DNA of 64,000 bases from Halobacteriovoraceae bacterium (GCA_002718735.1 PBFR01000019.1:1-64000); one strand, 5' to 3'; shown: positions 33,780 through 42,192, numbered from the stretch's first letter. Numbers and translations: made by a program. The notes: a model not told the origin generated them from the sequence alone.

Positions 33780-34549
33780 TACGCAGCTTCCTCTTCACCT
33801 TTTGATCTCTCGCCAGGAGGCAAGAAAGAATCAAGTTTTTCACGTATTACTCTTGGGTTTTCACCCGCCACAATCCCAAGAACTCCTGCGATGATAATAT
33901 TCATCTTTAGTGCTTCGGACTCTGATCTAAATTTTAGTTTGTTTGCGATAGGAAGGGCAAAAACGTTTGCCAAAACCGCTCCATAAAAGGTTGTTAAAAT
34001 CGCAACTGCCATTGACTTACCAAGCTCTTCAGGCCCCCCAGAGAGGTTCTGAAGCATGATTACCAGACCAATAAGAGTACCAATCATTCCAAATGCAGGT
34101 CCGTCATTTCCAACCTCAGTCATAATTGCAATACCAGTCTTATGTCTTTCAACCATTGAGTCGATTTCAAGTTGCAGAATAGATGTAATAACTTCAGGTG
34201 GACGATTGTCCGCCGCCAATGTTACGGCCTTTTTTAAGAAGGTATCTTCAACAGGAACCTTTTCAAGAGCAAAGACTGATTCTCTTCTTGCAGTTTCAGC
34301 AAGCTTTTGAATCTCTTCAATCATTCCCTTTGGGTCTGTTGGTGTGGTAAAGATTGACTTCATGTAAACAGGAACCAAAGTTTTGATTTGGTCCATTGGC
34401 CATTTAATAAAGACCGCCGATATAACCCCTCCCCCAACAACTAGAAGTGAAGGAGTATCAATAAAGGCTAGGATCGTTCCGCCCGATAAAATCGAGCCCA
34501 CGATTGCGGCCATTGCTAAGACCAGTCCGACGATGGTTGCTATATCCAT
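33779..34549 (-). CDS. motA: Flagellar stator protein MotA
   Basis: The 256-residue protein has four membrane segments, GTILAFIDTPSLLVVGGG near the N-terminus, and the conserved DGPAFGMIGTLIGLVIML and AVLANVFALPIANKL segments. It transmits torque to FliG and, with MotB, conducts the coupling ion. A GGGAT ribosome site precedes the ATG. A sigma-28-like promoter lies about 30 bases upstream. The stop codon overlaps motB. Confidence 0.95.
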   Translation of the reverse strand: MDIATIVGLVLAMAAIVGSILSGGTILAFIDTPSLLVVGGGVISAVFIKWPMDQIKTLVPVYMKSIFTTPTDPKGMIEEIQKLAETARRESVFALEKVPVEDTFLKKAVTLAADNRPPEVITSILQLEIDSMVERHKTGIAIMTEVGNDGPAFGMIGTLIGLVIMLQNLSGGPEELGKSMAVAILTTFYGAVLANVFALPIANKLKFRSESEALKMNIIIAGVLGIVAGENPRVIREKLDSFLPPGERSKGEEEAA

Positions 34550-34586
34550 AGTTTATCCCATTGCAAAGTTTGCTAGTTCGTCTATA

Positions 34587-34614
34587 GGATCGGACTTACC
34601 AGGAATGAACTTTA
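34587..34614 (-). promoter_or_regulatory. Sigma-28 (FliA)-like promoter of motAB
   Basis: On the minus strand TTTAAAG (containing TAAA, 34611-34614) is followed after 16 bases by TCCGATCC (34587-34594). The FliA consensus is TAAA-N15-GCCGATAA. The match is partial, but it sits directly upstream of stator genes that are commonly under this sigma factor. Confidence 0.45.
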
Positions 34615-34660
34615 AAAAAATTTAAAAAATTTAGCAACTTACAGGACTAAAGGGATCAAC

Positions 34661-36043
34661 TTATGCACTAATTTTAATGGGAATGTCTTTTGTTAAGGCC
34701 TTTACCTCTTCTTCAAAACTACGTTTTATGACACCTTTGGCGGTCTTTTCTTCCACGATCTTGAAGAAGATATTATCTTCATAAGATATAGAGCACATTA
34801 TCGTAAGTAAATGAGTCAGCTTTAAATTTAGCTCTTTAAGTTCAGAGTTTGATAAGGTGCTTGGAGCTGCAACTAAGTTTTTCATCCAATCCTTAATAGA
34901 GATCAGACTTCTAAGCTTTGAATCAAGAGCACGGCAGGTAAAAGACTCTACTAAACTCTCCTGGCGACATAGGAAATTTTCAAGCAATAGATACTCTTCT
35001 TTGCCAATTTTTTTAACAAATCGACTTTTCAAAGAAAACAATAAGGATTTGGCGGTATCAAGATACTCTAAAAAGGTTTCTAAGGATTTTAATTGATCGC
35101 TATCGCTCTCAAGAATGTCATTAATGATTACTTGCACCTTTGGATGGATAAGACCTGACTGCATCTCATCCCAAGCTTCACGTAGACATGGATAATTCAC
35201 GAAGGCCTTAATCAGCGGCCTAATGTAAACCTCATTTAATTCGTTTATGACAGCGCTAATGTAATTTTCCAAACTTTCTTTTAGAAGTTCAGTTTTTTCC
35301 AGGTCTCTATACATGAAGGCCTTGTGCCTTGCTTGCTCGGCCACAATCAGAAAGTGTTGAGTACGCTTACTAAGAACCTCCCAGGACTGTTGATAAACGT
35401 TGTCCTGAAGCTCGCAATTTCTTATGAAATAGTCATAAGTAAGGTTTCTCTTCATCTCCAACCAACGAGGGTACTGATTGTATGTTTCCCCCTCTTTCTT
35501 TCCCAACGCGATAGTATGAGCGGTCACGAAAAGATTTTGGGTTTGCTGCGAAACAATTAAATCCTCCAAGGCCTGCCTGATATCCCCAGTGTCCCTTGCA
35601 TGATTTGCCTTATATACAAAAAGATCACCCACCTCAAACCAAACATTGTATTTATGTGTGCTGTTCTGGAAGTCTTCTAAACATTGATTCTGCCTCTGTT
35701 TTATTTCATCAGGTTTAAAGATCCCATCAATACGCAAGATATGAATCGAGTCATAGTTTGACATTACCAGGTGAGTCTCCACTCCATTTTCAATCTGTGC
35801 TCGTATCTCTTGATAGACCTGATCTTTCAGGTGCCCAGCTCTTAAGTCCTTTTCCATAAATGGAACAAGTGAGCTTCCTTTGTTCTCTATCACCTCTTTT
35901 AATCTAAACATGAGATCATGGGCCTCTTTTTGATTCCAAGGTATAAAAATGTGCTTTCTGATGTTTTTTTGAAGGAGGGGATCTTTTGAAAAAGTGTAGA
36001 TATTGGAGACTCTTTCAAAGACCTTGCACTGGGCCCATTTCAT
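34661..36043 (-). CDS. Helical protein of unknown function
   Basis: The 460-residue product is mostly alpha-helical with no signal peptide, membrane segment or motif I recognise. The N-terminal 100 residues contain basic and aromatic stretches (RKHIFIPWNQKEAH). The rest is Leu/Glu/Lys-rich. The ATG at 36043 has AGGAG five bases upstream; the frame extends to 36106 without a better start. It lies upstream of motAB but is separated from it by the FliA-like promoter. No reliable function can be offered. Confidence 0.7.
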   Translation of the reverse strand: MKWAQCKVFERVSNIYTFSKDPLLQKNIRKHIFIPWNQKEAHDLMFRLKEVIENKGSSLVPFMEKDLRAGHLKDQVYQEIRAQIENGVETHLVMSNYDSIHILRIDGIFKPDEIKQRQNQCLEDFQNSTHKYNVWFEVGDLFVYKANHARDTGDIRQALEDLIVSQQTQNLFVTAHTIALGKKEGETYNQYPRWLEMKRNLTYDYFIRNCELQDNVYQQSWEVLSKRTQHFLIVAEQARHKAFMYRDLEKTELLKESLENYISAVINELNEVYIRPLIKAFVNYPCLREAWDEMQSGLIHPKVQVIINDILESDSDQLKSLETFLEYLDTAKSLLFSLKSRFVKKIGKEEYLLLENFLCRQESLVESFTCRALDSKLRSLISIKDWMKNLVAAPSTLSNSELKELNLKLTHLLTIMCSISYEDNIFFKIVEEKTAKGVIKRSFEEEVKALTKDIPIKISA

Positions 36044-36172
36044 TGGAGCTCCTAGGACAAAGGTTAATGACTTAGATCTCCATACTAAGGCAGTGCACAA
36101 TACCAAACAAGAACAATCGTGAATTTTTTAGGATAATTATTAAAAATTAAGGACTTAAAGGAAACAAACTCC

Positions 36173-36370
36173 CTACGAGTCTGCTTCCTCTAACATAGTG
36201 GCATCAATGTAGTTGACCATTGCTTTTCTCAACTCGTCCAAGCTGATCTTCTCGTCCGCCACGTCAGAACTAAAAAGTTCCTCTTTAATCATTTTCACTG
36301 GAAAGCCGGTCAAATTGGCCAAGGACTCCAAAGAAATCAATTCTTGGTCTTGGTTCGTTTTTTCCAACAT
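36173..36370 (-). CDS. Small protein, 65 residues
   Basis: The product begins with a disordered acidic start, then SLESLANLTGFPVKMIKEEL, a pattern like the helix-turn-helix of MerR or excisionase-type small regulators, then an acidic helical tail. A strong ribosome site (AAGGAG, six-base spacing) supports translation. The leader carries a GGA-loop hairpin (36393-36416). A DNA-binding role is only suggested. It lies alone between the orphan gene and pabB. Confidence 0.7.
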   Translation of the reverse strand: MLEKTNQDQELISLESLANLTGFPVKMIKEELFSSDVADEKISLDELRKAMVNYIDATMLEEADS

Positions 36371-36392
36371 GCTAAGCTCCTTGCTGTTGCTA

Positions 36393-36416
36393 AACCGAGC
36401 CTTTCCTTGGCCGGTT
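36393..36416 (-). promoter_or_regulatory. Leader hairpin with GGA loop, possible CsrA site
   Basis: On the minus strand AACCG-GCC pairs with GGC-U-CGGTT (8 bp, one bulge) around the loop AAGGAAA. CsrA/RsmA recognises GGA in hairpin loops and often a second GGA at the ribosome site, which here is AAGGAG. Binding is inference. Confidence 0.3.
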
Positions 36417-36538
36417 CCCCTCTCTTGAAACCAAGCATATCCGTATCAAAAAACTTATGTCAAACTTTCTTGATCAGATGTAAGTTTTTTTAATTTTTAC
36501 TTCATATTTTTTGATTAAGTTACTGTTTTTATTTAGGT

Positions 36539-37732
36539 TTAAACCTTAAGAAGCTGAAGAAAGCTTTCCATTTTCGCATAGGTCTCATCGAACTCTGAGG
36601 CCTCATTACTACCAAGAGTGATTCCGCCACCTGAGCAGTACTTCATCTCTAAGCTGCCAAAGTCCAATTCACAGGAGCGTATATTTATTGATGCTGCCTT
36701 CATATTTTTATGAATTGCTACCGTGCTGCCACAATAAAATCCCCTATCGTAACCCTCTAGTGATTTTAAAATTTTCAATACGTTTCTTTTAGGAGCACCG
36801 GTAATACTTCCACCAGGAAAAAGACCTTTTATGACTTGCAAAAGGTTTAGACCTTTCATTGCGTGAGTTTTCACAATGGAAAATTGGTGAACAATACCTG
36901 GGACATTTAAGGCCTGTTTTTTGGCACATATGATTGATGGCGAAAGTTGAATCCGGGTGAGGTCATTTCTTACAAGGTCAGTAATCATAAAAAGCTCGGC
37001 CTCATTCTTCTTACAACTCTTGAGCTTTTGCCATGCTTTATTTCTATCTCCATTACTAAGCACCGCTTCGGTCCCTTTTATCGGCATAGAGTAGATTGTT
37101 GGTGTGGGAGAAGGTTTAAATTGAAATAAGCACTCTGGTGAGTTCGAAAGAAAAAGTTGATTTAACTCGCTAACAAAAGTGCAGTGGGCAAATGCACCTA
37201 TTTTATTCTTATTCTTCCAAACCTTTCCTATAAAGTCCTCTGGTGAGAACGACTGTGAGAACTTAAAGAAAAATGGAGAGGTTAGATTAAACTGATAGCA
37301 CTCCCCATTAAGAAGCTTCTCTCTTCCCTTCCTAAATTGTTGTTTATACTTTTTAAAAGAGGGATACTGAACAGGCTCAGGCGTTGGCACCTCGCCAGAT
37401 TCCGGTAAGTCAAACATGGCACTGTTTTGATAAACAAACTCCATGGCCAAAGGAATATTCTCCTTGGCCAACTCCTCGCAGTTCTCAACTATGTAGCCTA
37501 CTTCATAAAATAGATGAAAGACATGTGCGTTATCAAGGTTGTTAAAGAGTTTAATATCCTCCAAGCGACTTAGAAAATCTTGAACCTCTATGTTCTCTCT
37601 AGTTCCAGTAAGGAGATTGATTCGGAAACTTTTATATATAATGTATGCACTTGTCGGGGCGCTAAACTTTACAAAGCGCCCCTTGTCCTGAAGGTAAAAA
37701 AGACTATATGTTTGGCTATTGACCTTGGTCAT
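36539..37732 (-). CDS. pabB: Aminodeoxychorismate synthase component I
   Basis: The 397-residue chorismate-utilising enzyme has SMPIKGTEA with the PabB-type lysine (anthranilate synthase has PIAGT), ELFMITDLVRNDL, PGGSITGAPKR, and GGGITLGSNEASEFDET. It makes 4-amino-4-deoxychorismate for folate. No pabA or pabC is visible nearby. The ATG at 37732 overlaps the dnaB stop codon by 17 bases in another frame with no strong ribosome site, so translation is probably coupled to dnaB. Confidence 0.9.
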   Translation of the reverse strand: MTKVNSQTYSLFYLQDKGRFVKFSAPTSAYIIYKSFRINLLTGTRENIEVQDFLSRLEDIKLFNNLDNAHVFHLFYEVGYIVENCEELAKENIPLAMEFVYQNSAMFDLPESGEVPTPEPVQYPSFKKYKQQFRKGREKLLNGECYQFNLTSPFFFKFSQSFSPEDFIGKVWKNKNKIGAFAHCTFVSELNQLFLSNSPECLFQFKPSPTPTIYSMPIKGTEAVLSNGDRNKAWQKLKSCKKNEAELFMITDLVRNDLTRIQLSPSIICAKKQALNVPGIVHQFSIVKTHAMKGLNLLQVIKGLFPGGSITGAPKRNVLKILKSLEGYDRGFYCGSTVAIHKNMKAASINIRSCELDFGSLEMKYCSGGGITLGSNEASEFDETYAKMESFLQLLKV

Positions 37733-39062
37733 TTGGATTAAATTGCAACTCAGCAAACTTCGTTTGTGCCGCAATCCATGCTGTTTTCACGGTCCCTGGT
37801 TCTCCGGCCCTGTTCTTTGCAACGATAATCTCGGCAACGCCTTTTTCAGCAGTATTCTCGTCGTAGTAATCTTCCCTATGAATAAGCATAACAACGTCGG
37901 CATCTTGCTCTATGGAGCCAGATTCTCTCAAGTCTTGAAGTTGAGGACGTCTATCGGTTCTTGAGGTGGCGGAACGGTTAAGCTGAGACAATGCCATAAT
38001 TGGACATCCCAACTCCTTTGCAAGCTCCTTAATCCCTCTCGAAATTTCAGCAATTTCTTGTTCTCTAGAGCTCTTTTTCACATGGGGCTGCATCAGCTGC
38101 AAGTAGTCGATAACAATCATCCCCATGCCCTGATCAGCTTTAATTTTTCTACACTGCGACTTCATATCCAACAAAGTGGTAGCAGAGTTATCGTTTATAT
38201 AAATTGGAAGCTTAGATATGTTTTGAACGGCATGCCCTAAATTTCTAAGATCCATTTCATTATAATCATTTGTTCTAATTTTTCTTGAGTCAATATTTGC
38301 CTCAGAACTTAAGATCCTTCCACTTAATTCCGGAGCTAACATCTCGTATGAATAAAGCATGACGGGAAGATTGTGTGCTTTACATGCATTCATAGCAATA
38401 TTTAAAGCAAGTGCAGTCTTTCCCATACCAGGCCTTGCAGCAACAATAATCATTTGTCCTGGCTGCATTCCTAATAGTCTTGTATCTAAAGATTGAAAAC
38501 CTGTTGATAGGCCGAGGATCTCTCCTTCCTCTCTTTTACCTTTCTCAAGTTGGCGCAAGTTTTCCTTCAAGGCCTCCTTTAAAGTAACAACTGTGTTTTT
38601 CTTGGACTGTGCCGCCAAGTTAAAGAAACTCGACTCAACCTCGTCAATAAACTCCTCTACATCTCCGACAAAGTTTACACCTTGATCAGTTATCTTCATT
38701 GAAGTTCTAACGATATCCCGCAGGATTGATTTGTTTTTAATTATTTTGGCGTAGTGATAAATATTCGCAGATGAAGCAGTGTCCTCAATTAGATCAACCA
38801 TCGCACTTTGTCCGCCAACAGCTTCAAGCTTGCCCATATCTGTAAGCTTTGAGCAAATACTGACTAGATCAAAAGGCTTGCTGTCAATTGACAACTCTCT
38901 AATTCCCTTAAAGATAATTCCATATTGAGGATGGTAAAAGTCTGTATCGATAAGTCCTACATCGGTGACCTCATCAAAAGATCTGTTATCCACCAATAGA
39001 CAACCCAAGAAAGCTCTTTCGGCCATTAGGTCGTGAGGCAACTCTCTTCCTTCTCTAGACAT
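37716..39062 (-). CDS. dnaB: Replicative DNA helicase DnaB
   Basis: This 448-residue protein has an N-terminal DnaB domain (PHDLMAERAFLGCLLVD), a linker, and a RecA-like motor with Walker A ARPGMGKTAL, Walker B MIVIDYLQLM, and SREQEIAEISRGIKELAKEL, split as SREQEIAEISR and GIKELAKEL. It unwinds DNA at the fork. The ATG at 39062 has AAGGAG four bases upstream. A terminator-like hairpin separates it from rplI, and pabB overlaps its 3' end. Confidence 0.96.
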   Translation of the reverse strand: MSREGRELPHDLMAERAFLGCLLVDNRSFDEVTDVGLIDTDFYHPQYGIIFKGIRELSIDSKPFDLVSICSKLTDMGKLEAVGGQSAMVDLIEDTASSANIYHYAKIIKNKSILRDIVRTSMKITDQGVNFVGDVEEFIDEVESSFFNLAAQSKKNTVVTLKEALKENLRQLEKGKREEGEILGLSTGFQSLDTRLLGMQPGQMIIVAARPGMGKTALALNIAMNACKAHNLPVMLYSYEMLAPELSGRILSSEANIDSRKIRTNDYNEMDLRNLGHAVQNISKLPIYINDNSATTLLDMKSQCRKIKADQGMGMIVIDYLQLMQPHVKKSSREQEIAEISRGIKELAKELGCPIMALSQLNRSATSRTDRRPQLQDLRESGSIEQDADVVMLIHREDYYDENTAEKGVAEIIVAKNRAGEPGTVKTAWIAAQTKFAELQFNPNDQGQ

Positions 39063-39090
39063 ACTTCTCCTTAAAGTGAACACTTAAAAT

Positions 39091-39121
39091 ACAAAAGGGG
39101 GACCTCTGCGAAGTCCCCCTT
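39091..39121 (-). terminator. Terminator between rplI and dnaB
   Basis: On the minus strand AAGGGGGAC pairs with GTCCCCCTT (9 bp, 9-base loop), followed by TTGTATTTT. It lies between the rplI stop and the dnaB start and probably ends or attenuates the ribosomal transcript. Confidence 0.7.
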
Positions 39122-39140
39122 AGGTTTGTTTTGACTAAAA

Positions 39141-39719
39141 TTACGCTTCAGTTTCTTCAGCGTTTTCTTGAGCTTCAGTGCCTTCAGCTTTCGCTTCTTC
39201 GCCTTCTTTAGCTCCTTTTCTGCCAGCTTTTTTAGCAGCGGCTTCCTGCTTTTTCTTCTCTTCTTCAACTTGCTTAGGATCCATTTCAACTTTAACTTTG
39301 AAAGTAGCATCTACGCCTTGGAAAAGCTGAGCTTTAACTTCAAAATCACCCAAAGTCTTAATTGGATCGTCAACGTTGATAAGTCTTTTTTCTACAACAA
39401 CACCTTGTTTTTCTAATTCTTTAGAAAGCTCAGTGCTTGTAACTGTACCAAAAAGTCTACCGTTCCCACCAACTTTCTTAGTAACTGTAATAGTCTTTCC
39501 ATTAAGTTGTTTTGCAAGGTCAGTAGCAGCTTTCTTTTCTTCTTCAACTTTCTTAGAAAGCATTTTTTGGTAATCTTCCATTTGCTTAGTATTACCTTCG
39601 TCAGCAAGAAGGGCTAGCTTATTAGGAATCAAATAGTTTCTGGCATAACCTTGAGATACGTTTACTACCTCACCTACGTTGCCAAGAGTCTTAACTCTAT
39701 CAGTAAGTATAACTTTCAT
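39141..39719 (-). CDS. rplI: 50S ribosomal protein bL9 with charged C-terminal extension
   Basis: The N-terminal 150 residues match bL9: MKVILTDRVKTLGNVGEVVNV, split as MKVILTDRVKTLG and NVGEVVNVSQGYARNY, followed by the long central helix and the C-terminal domain (GRLFGTVTS). An extra tail of about 40 residues is an Ala/Glu/Lys low-complexity run. L9 binds 23S rRNA near the L1 stalk and reaches across neighbouring ribosomes. It sits in the S6-S18, DUF2232, L9 operon order. Confidence 0.95.
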   Translation of the reverse strand: MKVILTDRVKTLGNVGEVVNVSQGYARNYLIPNKLALLADEGNTKQMEDYQKMLSKKVEEEKKAATDLAKQLNGKTITVTKKVGGNGRLFGTVTSTELSKELEKQGVVVEKRLINVDDPIKTLGDFEVKAQLFQGVDATFKVKVEMDPKQVEEEKKKQEAAAKKAGRKGAKEGEEAKAEGTEAQENAEETEA

Positions 39720-39720
39720 T

Positions 39721-40689
39721 TTATTCTCCTTGATCTTTTCTTTTCATAAATTTTCTGAAGTTGACAAACATGTCAAACAATCCAAACAAGGCCAACACTT
39801 GAGCGGCCATCATAACAGTTAGAATAACCAAAATAGTTCTTAGAAAACCGCCTATTCTTAAAAAGTTCAAGAAAGATAAATAAAGACCAAAACCTTGGAA
39901 AAAATAGAAAACTCCCAGGCCCATAAGCATCGTCATTCCGATGGCCGGAGCATTGGAGTGAAAATCTTCTCCAAACACGGTTAATGTTAACGCTGCAATC
40001 ACCCCCCAGATCAAAAAGTCTGGATTTTTAAAATGAAGAAGATCATAATCGGTGTATGGTAACTTTGCACCTAGCATAGTTCTTTTACTTTTCAGTAATA
40101 GAAATAAGTTAGCCCATACAATTAAAAAAGAACCAATCAGTAAATATCCTGGTGCTTCCTTAATTATATCTTCAGCCATTTTTTCAGGTTTTTGCAACAT
40201 GGCCAACATTTTAAACGCGTCATCAGTTGGTTTGTCTTTTAACTCTTTTTCAAACTGCCCTTTATTCTTTTGAATCTCTTGGCTCAGATACTCTTTAGGA
40301 CTCATTTCAATGGAATTAAATGTTGCAAAGAACAAGCCTGCCACTAATGCAACGATCAAGCTTCCGCCGACCAAAATTCCTTTAATTGGCCTAACATTTC
40401 TCAGGACCAGTTCCGCGCCAATCACAGTAACAATAATGCTACAGGTGTAAGTCGCGAACATAATAGGATTTCGCAAAATAAAAAACGAGATTACAAAGCT
40501 TGCAATCCAAGCGATTACCATGGCGCTATATCCTTTCGCCCTTCCATAAATTACTGTTGCCAAAGCTACAGGAAAGGAAGTGAAAATAGACATAATCATA
40601 CTCAAACACAACAGGAGCGACGCAAGGGTTAAAACCGCCAAGCGTTTAAGGCTGTCATGCTGGGATTGAGTGTCTCGCCCTAGAACCAT
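39721..40689 (-). CDS. DUF2232-like multi-pass membrane protein
   Basis: This 322-residue protein has about eight hydrophobic segments and no catalytic motif I recognise. Position between rpsR-type and rplI sequences is typical of DUF2232/YybS membrane proteins, whose function is not established. A short basic N-terminus (TQSQHDSLKRL) precedes the first segment. It starts five bases after the S6-S18 stop with no clear ribosome site, suggesting coupling. Membrane topology is inferred from hydrophobicity. Confidence 0.75.
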   Translation of the reverse strand: MVLGRDTQSQHDSLKRLAVLTLASLLLCLSMIMSIFTSFPVALATVIYGRAKGYSAMVIAWIASFVISFFILRNPIMFATYTCSIIVTVIGAELVLRNVRPIKGILVGGSLIVALVAGLFFATFNSIEMSPKEYLSQEIQKNKGQFEKELKDKPTDDAFKMLAMLQKPEKMAEDIIKEAPGYLLIGSFLIVWANLFLLLKSKRTMLGAKLPYTDYDLLHFKNPDFLIWGVIAALTLTVFGEDFHSNAPAIGMTMLMGLGVFYFFQGFGLYLSFLNFLRIGGFLRTILVILTVMMAAQVLALFGLFDMFVNFRKFMKRKDQGE

Positions 40690-40694
40690 ATCAA

Positions 40695-41294
40695 TTATCT
40701 AGCAGTCTGGTTGGACATGTAGCTAATAAGACCCATACATCTACCACGCTTAATAGCAGTAGTAGCCATTCTTTGGAACTTAGGTCTTAGACCAGTAACA
40801 CGAGCTGGAGAAATCTTTCCAAATTCGTTTACAAGCCAAGCGTAAGAAGAAGGATCTTTCCAATCTGGTTGAGTTTTCTTAGCTGAGAAGTAGCAAGACT
40901 TTCTCTTTTGAAACATCTTCTTTTCTTTTTCAGCATCTCTACCAGCTTCGTCTTTACTTCCGTGGTTAGGGTTGCTGTAGGCCTTAACAATGCTTTCTTG
41001 GTCGCTGTCTTCTCCAAGTCTAACAAAGATAAATTTCTCAACTTCTTCGTTAATGTTAAAACGTCTCTCGATCTCTTTGTTAGTTTGAGAGTCAGTTTTG
41101 TACATTACATAAAAGTAGTTACCTTTAGTGTGACCTTTTGAAGTTGGTTGAGCGTAAGTTTTTACACCCCAATGGTCTTCTAGTAGAATTTCACCTTTGT
41201 TCTCTTCTACTACTTCTTTAACGATAGACGCCACTTTTTGGATGGCCTCTTCATTTGCCTCTGGACGAAGCGCGTAGGCTGTCTCATAAATCAT
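40695..41294 (-). CDS. rpsF-rpsR: Fused ribosomal proteins bS6 and bS18
   Basis: One uninterrupted 199-codon frame encodes bS6 (residues about 1-104: YETAYALRPEANEEAI, TKGNYFYVMYKT, RRFNINEEVEKFIFVRL), a charged linker of about 22 residues, and bS18 (127-199: FQKRKSCYFSAKK, FGKISPARVTG, FQRMATTAIKRGRCMGL). These two proteins bind each other on the 30S platform and are normally encoded by adjacent genes. The first ATG has a strong AGGAGG. An internal ATG at 40916 begins the S18 part but has only an A-rich, weak ribosome site. I see no stop or frame break between them. Confidence 0.9.
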   Translation of the reverse strand: MIYETAYALRPEANEEAIQKVASIVKEVVEENKGEILLEDHWGVKTYAQPTSKGHTKGNYFYVMYKTDSQTNKEIERRFNINEEVEKFIFVRLGEDSDQESIVKAYSNPNHGSKDEAGRDAEKEKKMFQKRKSCYFSAKKTQPDWKDPSSYAWLVNEFGKISPARVTGLRPKFQRMATTAIKRGRCMGLISYMSNQTAR

Positions 41295-41305
41295 ACAATT
41301 CCTCC

Positions 41306-41325
41306 TGGGTTTATATTTAAGCCCA
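41306..41325 (-). promoter_or_regulatory. Hairpin directly upstream of the S6-S18 ribosome site
   Basis: On the minus strand TGGG-C-TTA and TAA-A-CCCA form a small stem directly before AGGAGG. Ribosomal-protein operons of this kind are often self-regulated by S6:S18 binding to the leader. The known CCG-containing S6:S18 motif is not apparent, so a regulatory role is uncertain. Confidence 0.3.
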
Positions 41326-41402
41326 AAGCATTTTACTTTGAGCGAGTAAATTGTTTTTAAATGTCAGCACAATTTAGCGCAAGGCAAGTTAAAAGGAAAG
41401 AG

Positions 41403-41408
41403 ATTATA
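41403..41408 (-). promoter_or_regulatory. -10 box of the S6-S18-L9 operon
   Basis: A perfect TATAAT on the minus strand lies about 110 bases upstream of the S6-S18 ATG. The -35 (GGTTTG, 17 bases upstream) is weak. The predicted leader of about 100 bases is long enough to hold a regulatory structure. Confidence 0.45.
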
Positions 41409-41514
41409 ACGCTTTACACAGTGCCCAAACCTCTGTTTTTTAAAGAAATTGAATAAACTATTCTAGTTTTCTTTCCTTCCTTATCCTTAAGGTTTCAACT
41501 ACAATCAACCCTTC

Positions 41515-42192
41515 ATGAAGTACTTATTGAGTTTTATATTGCTACACGGGATAAGAATATTCGCAAAAATATTCTATCGCTTTAAGATAAACTGGTTAAC
41601 CGGCAGTCAAGCAGACTGGGACGAGATACGCTATGTGGTTTTTCTAAACCACACCTCTCTTTTTGAGCCTCTCTACTTGGGAGCCGCCCCTAGTTGGTTC
41701 GTAACCAAACTTTCAAAGAAAATGGTGGCCCCAGCCGCCGACAAGACTTTAAATAGGCCAATTGTTGGTAAGTTCTGGAAACTTCTCTTTCCTGGGATCA
41801 TCTCTATTTCGAGAAAAATGGATGCAACCTGGAGACAGTTCATGCAGGCCTTAGAGAATAAATCCATTATTATCATCGCGGCCGAAGGTCGAATGAAAAG
41901 GGCCAATGGTCTAGATGCAAATGGTCGCCCAATGACTGTTAGAAGTGGAGTTGCTGACATACTTGATCAATTAGATGAAGGTAAAATGCTAGTGGCCTAT
42001 AGTGGAGGTCTTCACCACATTCAAATTCCAGGTCAAAAGATTCCCAGATTATTTAAAACAATGAAGCTTAACTTCGATATTTTGGATATTTCAGATTATA
42101 AGAATAGTTTCCCCGTTGAGGGTATTCAGTGGAAGCGGGCAGTTGTAAGAGATATGCAGGAGAGACTCGAAACCAGGTGTCCAAAGATTTAA
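41515..42192 (+). CDS. PlsC-like acyltransferase
   Basis: The 225-residue protein has VVFLNHTSLFEPLYLG, a variant of the acyltransferase NHxSxxD motif with Glu for Asp, and AAEGRMKRANG resembling the EGTR substrate-binding motif. One hydrophobic N-terminal segment may anchor it at the membrane. Such enzymes acylate lysophosphatidic acid or related acceptors; the acceptor here cannot be specified. The ribosome site is weak. The stop overlaps the convergent secreted-protein gene by four bases. Confidence 0.75.
   Translation: MKYLLSFILLHGIRIFAKIFYRFKINWLTGSQADWDEIRYVVFLNHTSLFEPLYLGAAPSWFVTKLSKKMVAPAADKTLNRPIVGKFWKLLFPGIISISRKMDATWRQFMQALENKSIIIIAAEGRMKRANGLDANGRPMTVRSGVADILDQLDEGKMLVAYSGGLHHIQIPGQKIPRLFKTMKLNFDILDISDYKNSFPVEGIQWKRAVVRDMQERLETRCPKI

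Noticed and set aside
36173..36370. xseB, the missing partner of xseA
   Set aside because: The sequence lacks the XseB pattern and looks more like a small HTH protein.
39071..39310. Lysine/leucine-rich 79-codon minus-strand frame
   Set aside because: It is an alternative frame of the low-complexity tail of L9.
40914..40916. Internal ATG as a separate rpsR gene
   Set aside because: The frame is continuous with S6, and only a weak A-rich ribosome site precedes it; kept as an alternative, not annotated separately.
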